Shown: positions 19,533 to 28,515, numbered from the stretch's first letter. The stretch: DNA of 64,000 nucleotides from Oribacterium sp. oral taxon 102 (GCF_013394775.1 NZ_JABXYT010000001.1:262501-326500); one strand, 5' to 3'. The notes: generated from the letters alone by a model not told the origin. A program made the numbers and translations.

Positions 19533-20300
19533 ATGGGCAAGATTATTGCGGTTACAAATCAGAAGGGCGGCGTAGGGAAGACGACGACCGCGGTCAATCT
19601 GGCAGCGTCGCTGGCAGAGGCGAGACAGAGAGTGATGCTGCTGGATTTCGACCCGCAGGGCAACGCGACGAGCGGTTACGGCGTCAGCGAGGAGGAGATT
19701 GGGAACAGTATTTACGACGCAATGAGCGGAAATTGCGAGCTGGAGGATGCAATACTGTGTGAGATGATAGAGAATCTGGATCTGATTCCGTCCAATATGA
19801 ATCTCGCGGCGATTGAGTCTGAGTTTGTGGATTTGGAAAACAAGAATATGGTACTCCGGAATATGCTGAAGCGGGTGAGGGATCATTACGATTATGTGCT
19901 GATTGACTGTCCGCCCAGTCTCGGAACGATCACGGTCAATGCACTGACAGCCTCGGACTCCGTCCTGATTCCGATTCAGTGCGAATACTATGCGTTGGAG
20001 GGACTGGGGCAGGTGATGAATTCCATAGAGCTGGTGAAGCAGAAGCTGAATACCAGAATTTACATAGAAGGAATCGTTTTCACGATGTACGACGGCAGAA
20101 ATAAGCTTTCGCAGGAAGTGGTGGAAACGGTGCGGGAGAATTTCCACGGAAGTATCTTCGATACCGTAATTCCGCGTAACGTAAGGCTGGCAGAGGCGCC
20201 GAGCTTCGGGCAGCCGATCACAGTATATGACAGTGCTTCCTCCGGAGCAGACAGCTACCGGAGGCTGGCGGCAGAGCTGATGAGCAAGGAGATGAGCTGA
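19533..20300 (+). CDS. parA: Chromosome partitioning ATPase ParA (Soj)
   Basis: ParA is a nucleoid-binding Walker ATPase that works with ParB-parS in origin segregation and, in Bacillus, controls DnaA. The start is ATG 19533 (MGKIIAVTNQKGG, 255 aa), the usual Soj length, with AGAGGA 5 nt upstream. The deviant Walker A KGGVGKTTTAVNLA is at about 10-23, and a VLIDCPPSLG segment supplies the Walker B region. It overlaps parB by one nucleotide. Confidence 0.96.
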   Translation: MGKIIAVTNQKGGVGKTTTAVNLAASLAEARQRVMLLDFDPQGNATSGYGVSEEEIGNSIYDAMSGNCELEDAILCEMIENLDLIPSNMNLAAIESEFVDLENKNMVLRNMLKRVRDHYDYVLIDCPPSLGTITVNALTASDSVLIPIQCEYYALEGLGQVMNSIELVKQKLNTRIYIEGIVFTMYDGRNKLSQEVVETVRENFHGSIFDTVIPRNVRLAEAPSFGQPITVYDSASSGADSYRRLAAELMSKEMS

Positions 20301-21307
20301 TGGCAGAGAAGCATAACCGCCTCGGAAAGGGGTTAAACAGTATTTTCGGGACAGGCGCGCTGAGAGAGGAAAGCCGAGAGGCATGGGACGAAGCCGCGAC
20401 GGGGAAGAAAGCGGAGACGGGGCGGGAGCATAGCGCGTCGCAGCCGGAGGAGAGGAGTGCCGAGGGAAAACCGATGCTCGTCAGGATCAATCTGATCCAG
20501 CCGAATCTGCATCAGCCCAGAAAGGATTTCGCGGAGGAGGCGCTGGAGGAGCTTGCGGCATCTGTCCGAACCTACGGCATTATTCAGCCGATCCTGGTGA
20601 AGAAGCAGGGCGCACTGTATGAAATTATTGCCGGAGAGCGCCGCTGGAGAGCGGCAAAGCTGGCAGGGCTCAGGGAGGTGCCGGTGATCCTTGCCGATAT
20701 GGACGAACGGAAATCCAGAGAGGTCGCCATCATTGAGAATATACAGCGCGCTGATCTGAACGCAGTGGAGGAGGCGTTGGCGTACCAGAGTCTTCTTTCG
20801 GAGTATGGCATGACACAGGAGGAGCTCTCGGAAAGAGTCGCGAAGAAGCGCTCTACGATTACAAACAGTCTCCGTATCCTGAAGCTGGAGCCGGAGCTCC
20901 TGGAGCTCGTGCGGAATGGCAGTCTCAGCCAGGGGCATGCCAGAGCATTGCTCGCCTTTTCGGAGGGAGAAAAGAGGAGGAGAGCGGCGGAGCGCTGCAT
21001 CGCGGAGGGGCTCAGTGTGCGGGAGCTGGAGCGGTTAGTGAAGTCCGAGGAGAAGCCGCAGCAGGAGCGGGAGAGGAAGTCGGAGAATGACGAGCTCGGA
21101 AGGCTGCGTGTTATCTATAAGGAGCTCGAGAAAAAAATGAAGCAGAGACTCGGCACGAAGGTCTCCATCGTTCCCAAAAACGAGAAGAGAGGGAAGCTGG
21201 AGATCGAGTATTACTCGCAGGAGGAGCTGGATCGTCTGCTTCACCTCCTGAACCGCCCATTTGGAGAGGATGTTTCGGGAGAGCAGGAGAACAGGGGAGA
21301 GAGATGA
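20300..21307 (+). CDS. parB: Chromosome partitioning protein ParB (Spo0J)
   Basis: ParB binds parS, spreads along DNA as a CTP-dependent clamp and loads SMC. In 335 aa it has the N-terminal ParB/sulfiredoxin fold with the GERRWRAAKLAG CTP-binding motif and ENIQRADLN, then a helix-turn-helix around LSERVAKKRSTITNSLRILK. A charged linker leads to the C-terminal dimerisation region. It overlaps both neighbours slightly, so the three genes form one operon. Confidence 0.96.
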   Translation: MAEKHNRLGKGLNSIFGTGALREESREAWDEAATGKKAETGREHSASQPEERSAEGKPMLVRINLIQPNLHQPRKDFAEEALEELAASVRTYGIIQPILVKKQGALYEIIAGERRWRAAKLAGLREVPVILADMDERKSREVAIIENIQRADLNAVEEALAYQSLLSEYGMTQEELSERVAKKRSTITNSLRILKLEPELLELVRNGSLSQGHARALLAFSEGEKRRRAAERCIAEGLSVRELERLVKSEEKPQQERERKSENDELGRLRVIYKELEKKMKQRLGTKVSIVPKNEKRGKLEIEYYSQEELDRLLHLLNRPFGEDVSGEQENRGER

Positions 21308-21798
21308 CAAGTACAGAAAAAATGCTTCTGCTCGGGCTGTTTATCAGCCTCCTGCTTACCGGCATTGCGCTGGCACTCTCGCTGCACGCCAATCTTCGTT
21401 ACCGGAGCCTGTACCGCCAGTATGACTATTTCATGCGGGGGAAGGACGCGGAGACGCTGGAGGACTATTTTGCAGAGCTGCAGAGGCACGTGGAGCGATT
21501 GGAGGAGGAGGACGAAAATAACAAGGATATGCTTCGGATTCTGAACCGGAATATCCGATCCTCCTTCCAGAAGTGCGGCATCATCCGCTACAATGCCTTC
21601 GGCGGCATAGGCGGCAATATGTCCTTCGCGCTTGCGATGCTCGACTATACGAACAGCGGATTCGTCATCAATGCGGTACACGCCAGAGAAGGAAGCTTCC
21701 TCTACATTAAGGATATAGAGGAGGGAACAACGGATACAGAGCTTGGCGCAGAGGAGAGGCTCGCATTGGAAGCGGCGCTGGATGCCCGGAAGGGATAG
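21304..21798 (+). CDS. DUF4446 family membrane protein
   Basis: This 164-aa protein has one N-terminal membrane helix (about 7-27), a charged and probably coiled-coil segment (about 50-85) and a conserved globular tail with CGIIRYNAFGGIGGNMSFAL. Proteins with this domain commonly follow parB in Clostridia; the function is unknown. It overlaps parB by 4 nt, suggesting a linked role at the origin or the membrane. Confidence 0.85.
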   Translation: MTSTEKMLLLGLFISLLLTGIALALSLHANLRYRSLYRQYDYFMRGKDAETLEDYFAELQRHVERLEEEDENNKDMLRILNRNIRSSFQKCGIIRYNAFGGIGGNMSFALAMLDYTNSGFVINAVHAREGSFLYIKDIEEGTTDTELGAEERLALEAALDARKG

Positions 21799-21813
21799 CA
21801 GAGGGGAAGCCTC

Positions 21814-24294
21814 GTGAAAATAAAGACAAAAAGGCAATTACAGAAATACCTGATTATGGGCGGCATTTTCCTGCTTGCCATGCTCTTCTATATCATGCAG
21901 TCCTATCGTTCCATGGAGAAGTCCAATACCGTTTACGCCGCTCTGAGTGAGGCACGGCTTCCGCTGGTTTATGTGGAGAAGGATGGGCGTGAGCTGAATC
22001 TGATGTACGGATATTTGCAGGATATGGGAATGTCGGCGGAGCAGGAGCTTCTGACCGTGCTTCCGGAGAATCGGGCATTGCAGCTTCGGATCTCCGAGCG
22101 GCAGAGCAGCGTCGCCTCAATCCGCTACGAGATCCGGAGCCTGGATCTCCAACAGCTGATTGAGACGGGGACGGTCTCCGGACTGGATCGTTCCGCAGAG
22201 GGAGTGCGTTTCCAGCTTCCGATCCAGAACCTGATCCGGCGAGGACAGCAGTATCTCCTGAGGCTGACAGTAGATATCGGCGAGCACAGTGTCTACTACT
22301 ATACGCGGATCGTCTGGCAGCAGAATGATTTCTCCGAACAGATGCTCTCCCTTGCGGAGGACTTCACGAAAAGGAGCTTCTCGAAGTCGGAGGCGCGGAG
22401 TCTCAGCAGCTATCTGGAAACGACGGATACCGCAGACAACAGCAGTCTGTCTCATGTGACGCTGAAGTCCAGCTTCCAGCAGATTACCTTCGGAGATACC
22501 GGAATGCAGCCGGCGAGCGGCTTCTATATCAGACTGAAGGAGCTCGAAGGAGTAATGGGGGAGGTGCAGATCCGCTATCTCAGCAGCTGCACCGATTCGG
22601 CGGGCAATCCGCGTCAGTTCTGGAATGAGGATAACTATGTCTTCCGCTATGATCCGCAGCGAATCTTCATTATGAGCTTCGACCGGAGGACGGAGGAGAC
22701 GCTGCATCCGGGATATCATCCCTTTGAGGGGGAGAAGCTGCTGCTGGGGGTACAGGATATGGAGCGGCTGGAAACGATGTCCTCTGATTCCGGTCAGTTT
22801 ACGGCATTTCAGGCGGCAAAGAGCCTGTATCGCTATGAGAATACAATCCATGGGAAGCTGCTCACGCTCTTCTCTTTCGCTTCGGAGACAGAGGCAGAGA
22901 CGAGCGTCGTGAGCCGTGCTGATTATCGGATACGATTGCTCTCGGCGAAAAATAACGGCGATGTGGATTTCATCGTCTATGGCTATATGAGCCGCGGACA
23001 GCATGAGGGCTACAGCGGGATCGCGCATTATACCTATGATAATTCCGAGGATACTGTCACAGAAAACTTCTTCCTGCCGATCCCGGACAATGCAGATCAG
23101 CTCGCGGAGGATGTGGAGCGGTTGTCCTACAGCAGCGGAAACGGGCTGTTTTATTTCTATTACAATGGAAGTATCTATGGCGTGGATTCGAACAGCTTCG
23201 AGGTCGTAACGGTGGCGGAGGGGCTTTCGGACTGGGAGCTTGCCAGCTCTGAGGACTGCCGTTATATCGCGTTTCAGGACAGAGACAGTACAGACAGCTA
23301 CCATTCCGAGAAGCTGAGCTTCATGGATCTTTTCGAGGACAGAAGCACAGAGCTTCGGGAAGAGGGGAAGTACCTTCGCACACTGGGCTTTATCGGAGAG
23401 GATCTCGTGTACGGTGTCCGTGCTAAGGGGCTGCCGGAGACGCTGACGCTTCGGATGGAGGAGCCTATGACGGGAATCCGTATCGTGGATACAGCGCAGC
23501 AGCTGAAGAGCGACTATCAGAAGGAGGGGATTTACTTCGGAAATGCAGAGGTGACAGAAAGCCGGGTACATTTCGACGAGTACCGCTATGACGGCGAGTC
23601 CTACCAAAGCGCCGGGGACGACAGCATTATCTCAAATCGGGAGAATGAGAACAGCCGACAGAAGGGACTGAAAAGCTATCAGGACAGCGAGCTGCAGAAA
23701 TGCTGGTATCTGGAAATCAGGGACGTAGGGCAGAATCGTCCCGAGGCGGAGAAGCCGGGGAAATTTTCGACTGAAAAAACCGCCTCTATTGAGATCATCC
23801 GGGGCAGCAGGGAGGAAAGCACCTGCTTCTATGCTTATGCTCTGGGGGACTTCAGGGGACGCTACCGGACACTGGAGGAGGCGTACAGAGCGGTTTATGA
23901 GGACTTCGGCTATGTTAAGGACGAAAAGGGCGATACGCTTTGGAATCGAACGGACAAGGAGACCTTCATCAGCATTCGAAATCCGCTGGATCGGGCAGGG
24001 GAGCTTCTCGAGGAGCTCTCGACGCTGCAGATCCGAAGTGAGCTTACGGACGGCTATCTGCTGAACGCCTATGGGATGGATTTAAACAGCGTGCTCTACT
24101 ATGTGGGGAAGGGGCTGCCGGCGGCCGCCTATACCGCGGACGGTACGCTCGAGCTGATTACGGGCTACAGCTCCTTTAATGTGACCTTGCTTAATCCTGC
24201 GGACGGCAGTGTGCGGGTGCTCGGCAGGGAGGAGGCAGCGCAGCATTTCGGCGCGGCGGAAAACCGCTTCGCGGTTATGGTGGAAACCCAGTGA
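21814..24294 (+). CDS. Large membrane-anchored extracytoplasmic protein of unknown function
   Basis: I do not recognise this 826-aa protein with confidence. It starts at GTG 21814, with GGGG upstream. One membrane helix (about 14-32) is followed by nearly 800 residues predicted outside the cell, rich in Ser, Glu and Tyr and mostly beta-like. Its C-terminal 80 residues (AYGMDLNSVLYYVGKGLPAAAY... ITGYSSFNVTLLNPADG) resemble the second half of a C39-like cysteine-peptidase fold, but no matching catalytic Cys was identified, so it may be inactive. It follows parB and DUF4446 by only 15 nt and is probably co-transcribed. Confidence 0.75.
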   Translation: MKIKTKRQLQKYLIMGGIFLLAMLFYIMQSYRSMEKSNTVYAALSEARLPLVYVEKDGRELNLMYGYLQDMGMSAEQELLTVLPENRALQLRISERQSSVASIRYEIRSLDLQQLIETGTVSGLDRSAEGVRFQLPIQNLIRRGQQYLLRLTVDIGEHSVYYYTRIVWQQNDFSEQMLSLAEDFTKRSFSKSEARSLSSYLETTDTADNSSLSHVTLKSSFQQITFGDTGMQPASGFYIRLKELEGVMGEVQIRYLSSCTDSAGNPRQFWNEDNYVFRYDPQRIFIMSFDRRTEETLHPGYHPFEGEKLLLGVQDMERLETMSSDSGQFTAFQAAKSLYRYENTIHGKLLTLFSFASETEAETSVVSRADYRIRLLSAKNNGDVDFIVYGYMSRGQHEGYSGIAHYTYDNSEDTVTENFFLPIPDNADQLAEDVERLSYSSGNGLFYFYYNGSIYGVDSNSFEVVTVAEGLSDWELASSEDCRYIAFQDRDSTDSYHSEKLSFMDLFEDRSTELREEGKYLRTLGFIGEDLVYGVRAKGLPETLTLRMEEPMTGIRIVDTAQQLKSDYQKEGIYFGNAEVTESRVHFDEYRYDGESYQSAGDDSIISNRENENSRQKGLKSYQDSELQKCWYLEIRDVGQNRPEAEKPGKFSTEKTASIEIIRGSREESTCFYAYALGDFRGRYRTLEEAYRAVYEDFGYVKDEKGDTLWNRTDKETFISIRNPLDRAGELLEELSTLQIRSELTDGYLLNAYGMDLNSVLYYVGKGLPAAAYTADGTLELITGYSSFNVTLLNPADGSVRVLGREEAAQHFGAAENRFAVMVETQ

Positions 24295-24350
24295 TTCGCA
24301 AATCGCAGCGCACACTTCGTTTGCGCAGCTTTTTTGCTCATCACTGTTGT
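24288..24350. repeat. 63-bp perfect direct repeat, copy 1
   Basis: Identical over 63 bp to 24430-24492, offset 142 bp. It begins inside the last codons of the 826-aa gene and contains that gene's stop codon and a terminator. Confidence 0.97.
24305..24335 (+). terminator. Rho-independent terminator after the parAB-linked operon
   Basis: GCAGCGCA (24305-24312) pairs with TGCGCAGC (24322-24329), with one internal A-A mismatch, followed by six T. It lies 11 nt after the stop of the 826-aa gene. An identical second copy is at 24447-24477. Confidence 0.85.
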
Positions 24351-24375
24351 GATGTAGCTTCATATAGTGGAGTGC

Positions 24376-24565
24376 GTGTATAAGTCCTCCCGCGCTGCGT
24401 CGCAGCCGAAGGCAGCTCCCGCATCGCTTCCAGTGATTCGCAAATCGCAGCGCACACTTCGTTTGCGCAGCTTTTTTGCTCATCACTGTTGTCCTGTCAG
24501 ATGCCGAAGCATCCGTCCGTGTAAACACGGCGGCTGCTTCGGCGCCTGACAGGGGACTTATACAC
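24376..24565. mobile_element. MITE-like segment with 12-bp inverted ends
   Basis: GTGTATAAGTCC (24376-24387) and GGACTTATACAC (24554-24565) form perfect 12-bp inverted ends of a 190-bp segment. It encloses the second direct-repeat copy and a very strong 61-nt hairpin (24493-24553, outer stem CCTGTCAG/CTGACAGG, inner stem GCCGAAGCA/TGCTTCGGC). The right end overlaps the stop codon of the neighbouring GntR gene. No transposase is present. A related sequence with the same GGACTTATACA end lies at 31409-31481. Confidence 0.55.
24430..24492. repeat. 63-bp perfect direct repeat, copy 2
   Basis: Exact copy of 24288-24350, including the terminator hairpin (24447-24477). Lack of any divergence points to a recent duplication or gene conversion. 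Confidence 0.97.
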
Positions 24566-25214
24566 TGAAGTATTCAGGGTAGCGTCGCAGAACCTCATTT
24601 CGATCGCTGTGGATACGGCGGATGTGCTTCTTCACGATTGCCTGCATCCACTCCGCGTCGCGTTCCCGTGCAGCCTCGATGATTTGTCCGTGCTCCGCCA
24701 GTGTTTTTTCGTGAACGGGGCGGGAAAGATCAGAGAGATAGCGGATGCGATTGTAGTGCGTCATATTTGTATCGATGATTTCCTTTGCCAGCAGCTCGCC
24801 CGAGCTCTCATAGATGATACCGTGAAACGCATTGTCGAGACGAAAATAATTATAAGGATCGTCGGTGTCTGCACTCTTTTGCTTTTCAAGGTTTTCAGAG
24901 AGACGCCGCAGTACGAGCTCGTCGCAGTGCGAGAGGAAAAGCGGAACCATTTCGACCTCTAAGGTGGAACGGACGAACCATTCCTGCATTGCGCGCCCGA
25001 GGTCGATCTTTGAGACAAGCGTTTTGGACTGCGGAAAAATGCGAAGCAGTCCTTCCCGCTCCAGCTTCACAATTGCCTCCCGCGCCGGTGTGCGGCTGAC
25101 ATGATACATTTCCGCGACCTTCGCCGCAGAGATGGCATCCCCCGGCTTCAGACGAAGCCCCATGATATCCTGCTTCAGAGCAGCGTAGGTATTTTCGTTC
25201 AAGCTTGCTTCCAT
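24558..25214 (-). CDS. GntR/FCD-family transcriptional regulator
   Basis: This 218-aa regulator has an N-terminal winged helix (about 5-70, KVAEMYHVSRTPAREAIVKLEREGLL recognition region) and a C-terminal all-helical FCD ligand domain whose metal-binding His residues may include FRLDNAFHGIIY and a later HIRRIHSD segment. The FCD family usually senses carboxylic acids or sugar acids. It is divergent from rsmA, with only 34 nt between starts, and has no catabolic partner next to it, so its target is unclear. Confidence 0.9.
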   Translation of the reverse strand: MEASLNENTYAALKQDIMGLRLKPGDAISAAKVAEMYHVSRTPAREAIVKLEREGLLRIFPQSKTLVSKIDLGRAMQEWFVRSTLEVEMVPLFLSHCDELVLRRLSENLEKQKSADTDDPYNYFRLDNAFHGIIYESSGELLAKEIIDTNMTHYNRIRYLSDLSRPVHEKTLAEHGQIIEAARERDAEWMQAIVKKHIRRIHSDRNEVLRRYPEYFSV

Positions 25215-25248
25215 CAGTCACTCCTCAACGCAATCTTTTTTAAATGAA

Positions 25249-26121
25249 ATGGAAACGAACCCCATGAATAAGCTGATAAATCCACAGGAGACAATCCGAA
25301 TTATACAAAAAAACAACTTTCATTTCCAGAAGCGATTTGGTCAGAACTTTCTGATCGACGAAAACGTGCTTCGAAATATCATCGTGAGCTCTGAGATCAC
25401 GAAGGAGGACTGCGTGCTGGAGATCGGTCCGGGAATCGGGACGATGACGCAGGCGCTCTGTGACGCGGCGGGACATGTCGTCACGGTGGAGATTGACGGC
25501 AGCCTGATCCCGATTCTCAGGGAAACGCTCGCGGATTATGACAATGTCACGATCCTGAATGACGATGTGCTGAAGCTGGATCTCCCGAAGCTGATCGGGG
25601 AGCAGAATGACGGCAAGCCGGTGAAGGTGGTCGCCAATTTGCCGTACTATATCACCACGCCGATCATCATGGGACTCTTCGAGAGCCATGCGCCGCTCCA
25701 ATCCGTTACGGTCATGGTGCAGAAGGAGGTCGCGGATCGGATGCAGGCAGGCCCGGGGACGAAGGACTACGGTGCGCTCTCACTCGCTGTGCAGTATTAT
25801 TCCGAGCCGAAGATCGTGCAGCTCGTCCCCCCGCACTGCTTCATTCCGCGGCCGAATGTGGGCTCGGCGGTGATCCGTCTCCTTCGCCATATCGTGCCGC
25901 CGGTTGAGACGGAGGATGAGGACTTCCTCTTCCGTGTGATTCACGCAGCCTTCGGACAACGCCGGAAGACGCTTACGAATGCGCTCTACGGCGGAATGAA
26001 GCTGCCGAAGGAGAAGACGCTCGCTGCCCTTTCGGCGCTTTCACTTCCGGAGAACATCCGCGGAGAGGCATTGTCGCTGCCGCAGTTCGCCGCATTGGCG
26101 GAGCTGCTCAGGAGACCGTGA
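25249..26121 (+). CDS. rsmA: 16S rRNA dimethyladenosine transferase RsmA (KsgA)
   Basis: RsmA dimethylates two adjacent adenines near the 3' end of 16S rRNA during small-subunit maturation. The 290-aa length fits. Visible motifs are FGQNFLIDENVL, the SAM site LEIGPGIGTMTQAL and the catalytic NLPYYITTPI. Two starts are possible, ATG 25249 and ATG 25264; neither has a clear ribosome site, so the first five residues are doubtful. A strong terminator follows. Confidence 0.95.
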   Translation: METNPMNKLINPQETIRIIQKNNFHFQKRFGQNFLIDENVLRNIIVSSEITKEDCVLEIGPGIGTMTQALCDAAGHVVTVEIDGSLIPILRETLADYDNVTILNDDVLKLDLPKLIGEQNDGKPVKVVANLPYYITTPIIMGLFESHAPLQSVTVMVQKEVADRMQAGPGTKDYGALSLAVQYYSEPKIVQLVPPHCFIPRPNVGSAVIRLLRHIVPPVETEDEDFLFRVIHAAFGQRRKTLTNALYGGMKLPKEKTLAALSALSLPENIRGEALSLPQFAALAELLRRP

Positions 26122-26193
26122 GAAGTGGAACTGTTTTTGTTCAGATAGAAATCATATTCACACTTGTATATGTACCAGGTGCAGCTTTTTGGG

Positions 26194-26218
26194 ATCCAGC
26201 CTTCGGGCTGGATTTTTT
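26194..26218 (+). terminator. Rho-independent terminator after rsmA
   Basis: ATCCAGCC-TTCG-GGCTGGAT (26194-26213), an 8-bp stem with a stable TTCG loop, is followed by a T run. The rest of 26122-26395 is AT-rich and probably carries the promoter of the next regulator; nothing else was recognised in it. Confidence 0.93.
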
Positions 26219-26395
26219 GAATAGGGGGCAGAAAATCATACCGCAATGCGGATAGGGAAATGCATAAAACGAAAAAACTTCCATAAAATTATTTTAAAAA
26301 GAAAAGATTGACAAAACAATAGAAATGACTGAAAATATCTATAAAAAATTATTAAACATATCATTGAACATATTCAGAGAAAGATAAGAGCAGAG

Positions 26396-27043
26396 ATGAC
26401 ATTAAGAGACAAAGTTTATCAGAACCTTTACCGGGATATAACAGATGGATTGATTTCACAAGGAGAGATCATAACGGAGAATGATTTGGGTTCCAGATTC
26501 TCTGTCAGCAAGGCTCCGGTAAGAGAAGCGCTTGGACAGCTGTGCCGCGAGGGCATTCTACAGAGTCTTCCGAGACTGGGATATCAGGTGAGGACAATCA
26601 GCTTGAAGGAAATTGCGGATATCATAGAGACAAGAGTGGACCTTGAAGTAAGCGGACTCCGGCGCCTGGAAGCAGGAATGTCAGATGAACAGAGGAAGGC
26701 CTTTGATACCTTATGGAATAGCGCTTTTACTTTTTCAGAGGAGAGAAATGCAAAGGATATTTCGGGCGACTGGGCAAATAACTATTCCTTCCACAGAGGA
26801 CTGTATGCTTTAAACAGAAATGAATGTGGGTATGCTATAGTTGATAGCTTAATCCACAAATCATCGTTGTATATATCCCAGTATTATCTTGCTGCCTGGG
26901 GAGAAAAAAGACCGATTACAGACGCGCTTCATAAAGAGATTCTGGGGGCAGTCCGGACAGGCGATTTCGACACAGCATGTAAAAAGCTTGCTTTGGATAT
27001 TAGAAAGCCAAAGCAGGATATTATAAAAATGCACGAGATGTAA
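26396..27043 (+). CDS. GntR/FCD-family transcriptional regulator
   Basis: This 215-aa protein has an N-terminal winged helix (LGSRFSVSKAPVREALGQLCREGIL) and a C-terminal FCD domain (about 75-210). It is distinct from the 24558-25214 regulator and uses noticeably more A/T-ending codons than most of the window. It precedes a broken URO-D gene and a cysteine-desulfidase-like gene and probably regulates them; the ligand is unknown. Confidence 0.88.
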   Translation: MTLRDKVYQNLYRDITDGLISQGEIITENDLGSRFSVSKAPVREALGQLCREGILQSLPRLGYQVRTISLKEIADIIETRVDLEVSGLRRLEAGMSDEQRKAFDTLWNSAFTFSEERNAKDISGDWANNYSFHRGLYALNRNECGYAIVDSLIHKSSLYISQYYLAAWGEKRPITDALHKEILGAVRTGDFDTACKKLALDIRKPKQDIIKMHEM

Positions 27044-27064
27044 AAAATTTTAAAGGAGGCAGAA

Positions 27065-27212
27065 ATGGAAAATAAAAAAGGAACTGGTGTTCAAGGTGCT
27101 TCGCAACGAACCGGCTGAGAGGGTTCCGGTCGGGTTCTGGCATCATTATCTGGAGGATGAGCATGTAAATGCAATCGAGCATGAGGGATTTTATGAGGAA
27201 AATGCTATTTAA
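27065..27212 (+). pseudogene. Remnant of a URO-D/MtaA-like gene (N-terminus only)
   Basis: A strong AAAGGAGG site precedes ATG 27065. One extra G near 27080 shifts the frame. Correcting it gives about 48 residues, MENKK-ELVFKVLRNEPAERVPVGFW... EHEGFYEENAI, then TAA at 27210. The LRNEPAERVPVGFW stretch is typical of the start of uroporphyrinogen-decarboxylase-like proteins (MtaA/CmuA relatives). About 300 residues are missing. The remnant runs into, and overlaps, the start of the next gene, so a deletion probably joined the two. Confidence 0.65.
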
Positions 27213-28515
27213 AAAAGAGGAACTGGATAATTATACAGCCATTCTCAAAAGGGAGATGATCCCCTCCATGGGGTGTACAGAGCCTATCGCAATTGCGTAT
27301 TGTGCGGCAGTTGCTGCAAGAGTGCTGGCAGAAGAACCGGAGCACCTGACGATATACTGCTCCGGAAATATTATTAAAAATGTCAAGGGCGTGGTGGTTC
27401 CCAATTCCGGCAGCCAGAAAGGAATTGCAGTGGCGGCAACCTTGGGCGCGGTCGGAGGTGACGCAGATCGGCAGCTTCAGGTTATTGCAAATGTCACGGA
27501 TGAAGACCGGGAGAGAACCCGGGAACTGGTTCGTACCGGATTCTGCGACTATAAGTATGTGGAGGAAGTGCCAAATCTCTATATTCGGGCAGATATACGG
27601 GGAAGGAAGCATACGGCAGAGGCGGTTATTGCCAATCAGCATACCCATCTGGAAAGCATTACAAGAGACGGAGAGGTGCTTCTCACAGCGGGGGAAAAGG
27701 TCTCTCGGGATGTATTGAAAAATGTGCTTATCAACAGTGATATCACAAAAATGTCATTACAGGGGCTCCTCAGCTATGCAGATCAGGTAGATATTTCAGA
27801 AGTACAGGATTTGCTTGACAGGGCAATAGAGATGAACTCTCGGATTGCACAGGAGGGGCTCGATAGCCCTTGGGGAGCTTGCGTAGGGAAAACAATTCTG
27901 GAGTCTTGGGGCTCGGATGTAAGGACCCTTGCCTGTGCGGCAGCGGCAGCCGGCTCTGATGCCAGAATGTCTGGCTGTGCAATGCCGGTGGTTATAAATT
28001 CCGGATCTGGAAATCAGGGCATTACAGTTACTATGCCGGTGCTGGTGTATGCCAGAGAGCTTCATATTTCCGAAACCAAACGATACCGTGCATTGATTAT
28101 TTCCAACCTGGTTTCTATTTATATCAAGCATTATATCGGCGCGCTTTCTGCATTCTGCGGTGCAGTCAGTGCCTCCTGCGGTGCCGGTGCAGCCATTACC
28201 TATATGAGCGGCGGAGACTATCAGCATATTGCCAGAACGATTACCAATACGCTGGCAAATGTTGGCGGCATCGTTTGCGATGGAGCGAAGCCAAGCTGTG
28301 CTGCTAAAATTGCCTCATCTCTGCATGCGGCAATACTGGCGCACTACATGAGCATGAATGACAAGTCATTCAAGGCCGGTGAAGGAATTGTAGAGGCAGA
28401 TGTGGAAGAAACCATCAAAAATATAGGCTATATCGGAAAGGTGGGCATGAAGCCGACGGACCATGAAATTCTGAATGTCATGACAGATGCAGTCAATGTA
28501 GATGCGTGTCTGTGA
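27193..28515 (+). CDS. L-cysteine desulfidase-like protein (CyuA/UPF0597 family)
   Basis: This is probably an oxygen-sensitive Fe-S enzyme degrading cysteine to pyruvate, ammonia and sulfide, or a serine-dehydratase-like relative. The start is placed at ATG 27193 (441 codons with stop), with GAGGG 5 nt upstream; 27169 and 27202 are alternatives. Conserved features are SMGCTEPIAIAYCAA near the N-terminus and several clustered cysteines (CAAAAAGSDARMSGCAMP, FCGAVSASCGAGAA, CDGAKPSCAAK) able to bind a cluster. It lies in an AT-richer patch and its 5' end abuts a broken gene, suggesting local rearrangement. Confidence 0.85.
   Translation: MRKMLFKKEELDNYTAILKREMIPSMGCTEPIAIAYCAAVAARVLAEEPEHLTIYCSGNIIKNVKGVVVPNSGSQKGIAVAATLGAVGGDADRQLQVIANVTDEDRERTRELVRTGFCDYKYVEEVPNLYIRADIRGRKHTAEAVIANQHTHLESITRDGEVLLTAGEKVSRDVLKNVLINSDITKMSLQGLLSYADQVDISEVQDLLDRAIEMNSRIAQEGLDSPWGACVGKTILESWGSDVRTLACAAAAAGSDARMSGCAMPVVINSGSGNQGITVTMPVLVYARELHISETKRYRALIISNLVSIYIKHYIGALSAFCGAVSASCGAGAAITYMSGGDYQHIARTITNTLANVGGIVCDGAKPSCAAKIASSLHAAILAHYMSMNDKSFKAGEGIVEADVEETIKNIGYIGKVGMKPTDHEILNVMTDAVNVDACL

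Noticed and set aside
22117..23607. A 496-residue frame antisense to the 826-aa protein
   Set aside because: Although the sense gene is of unknown function, it has a GTG start with ribosome site, tight operon spacing and a terminator; the antisense frame has none.
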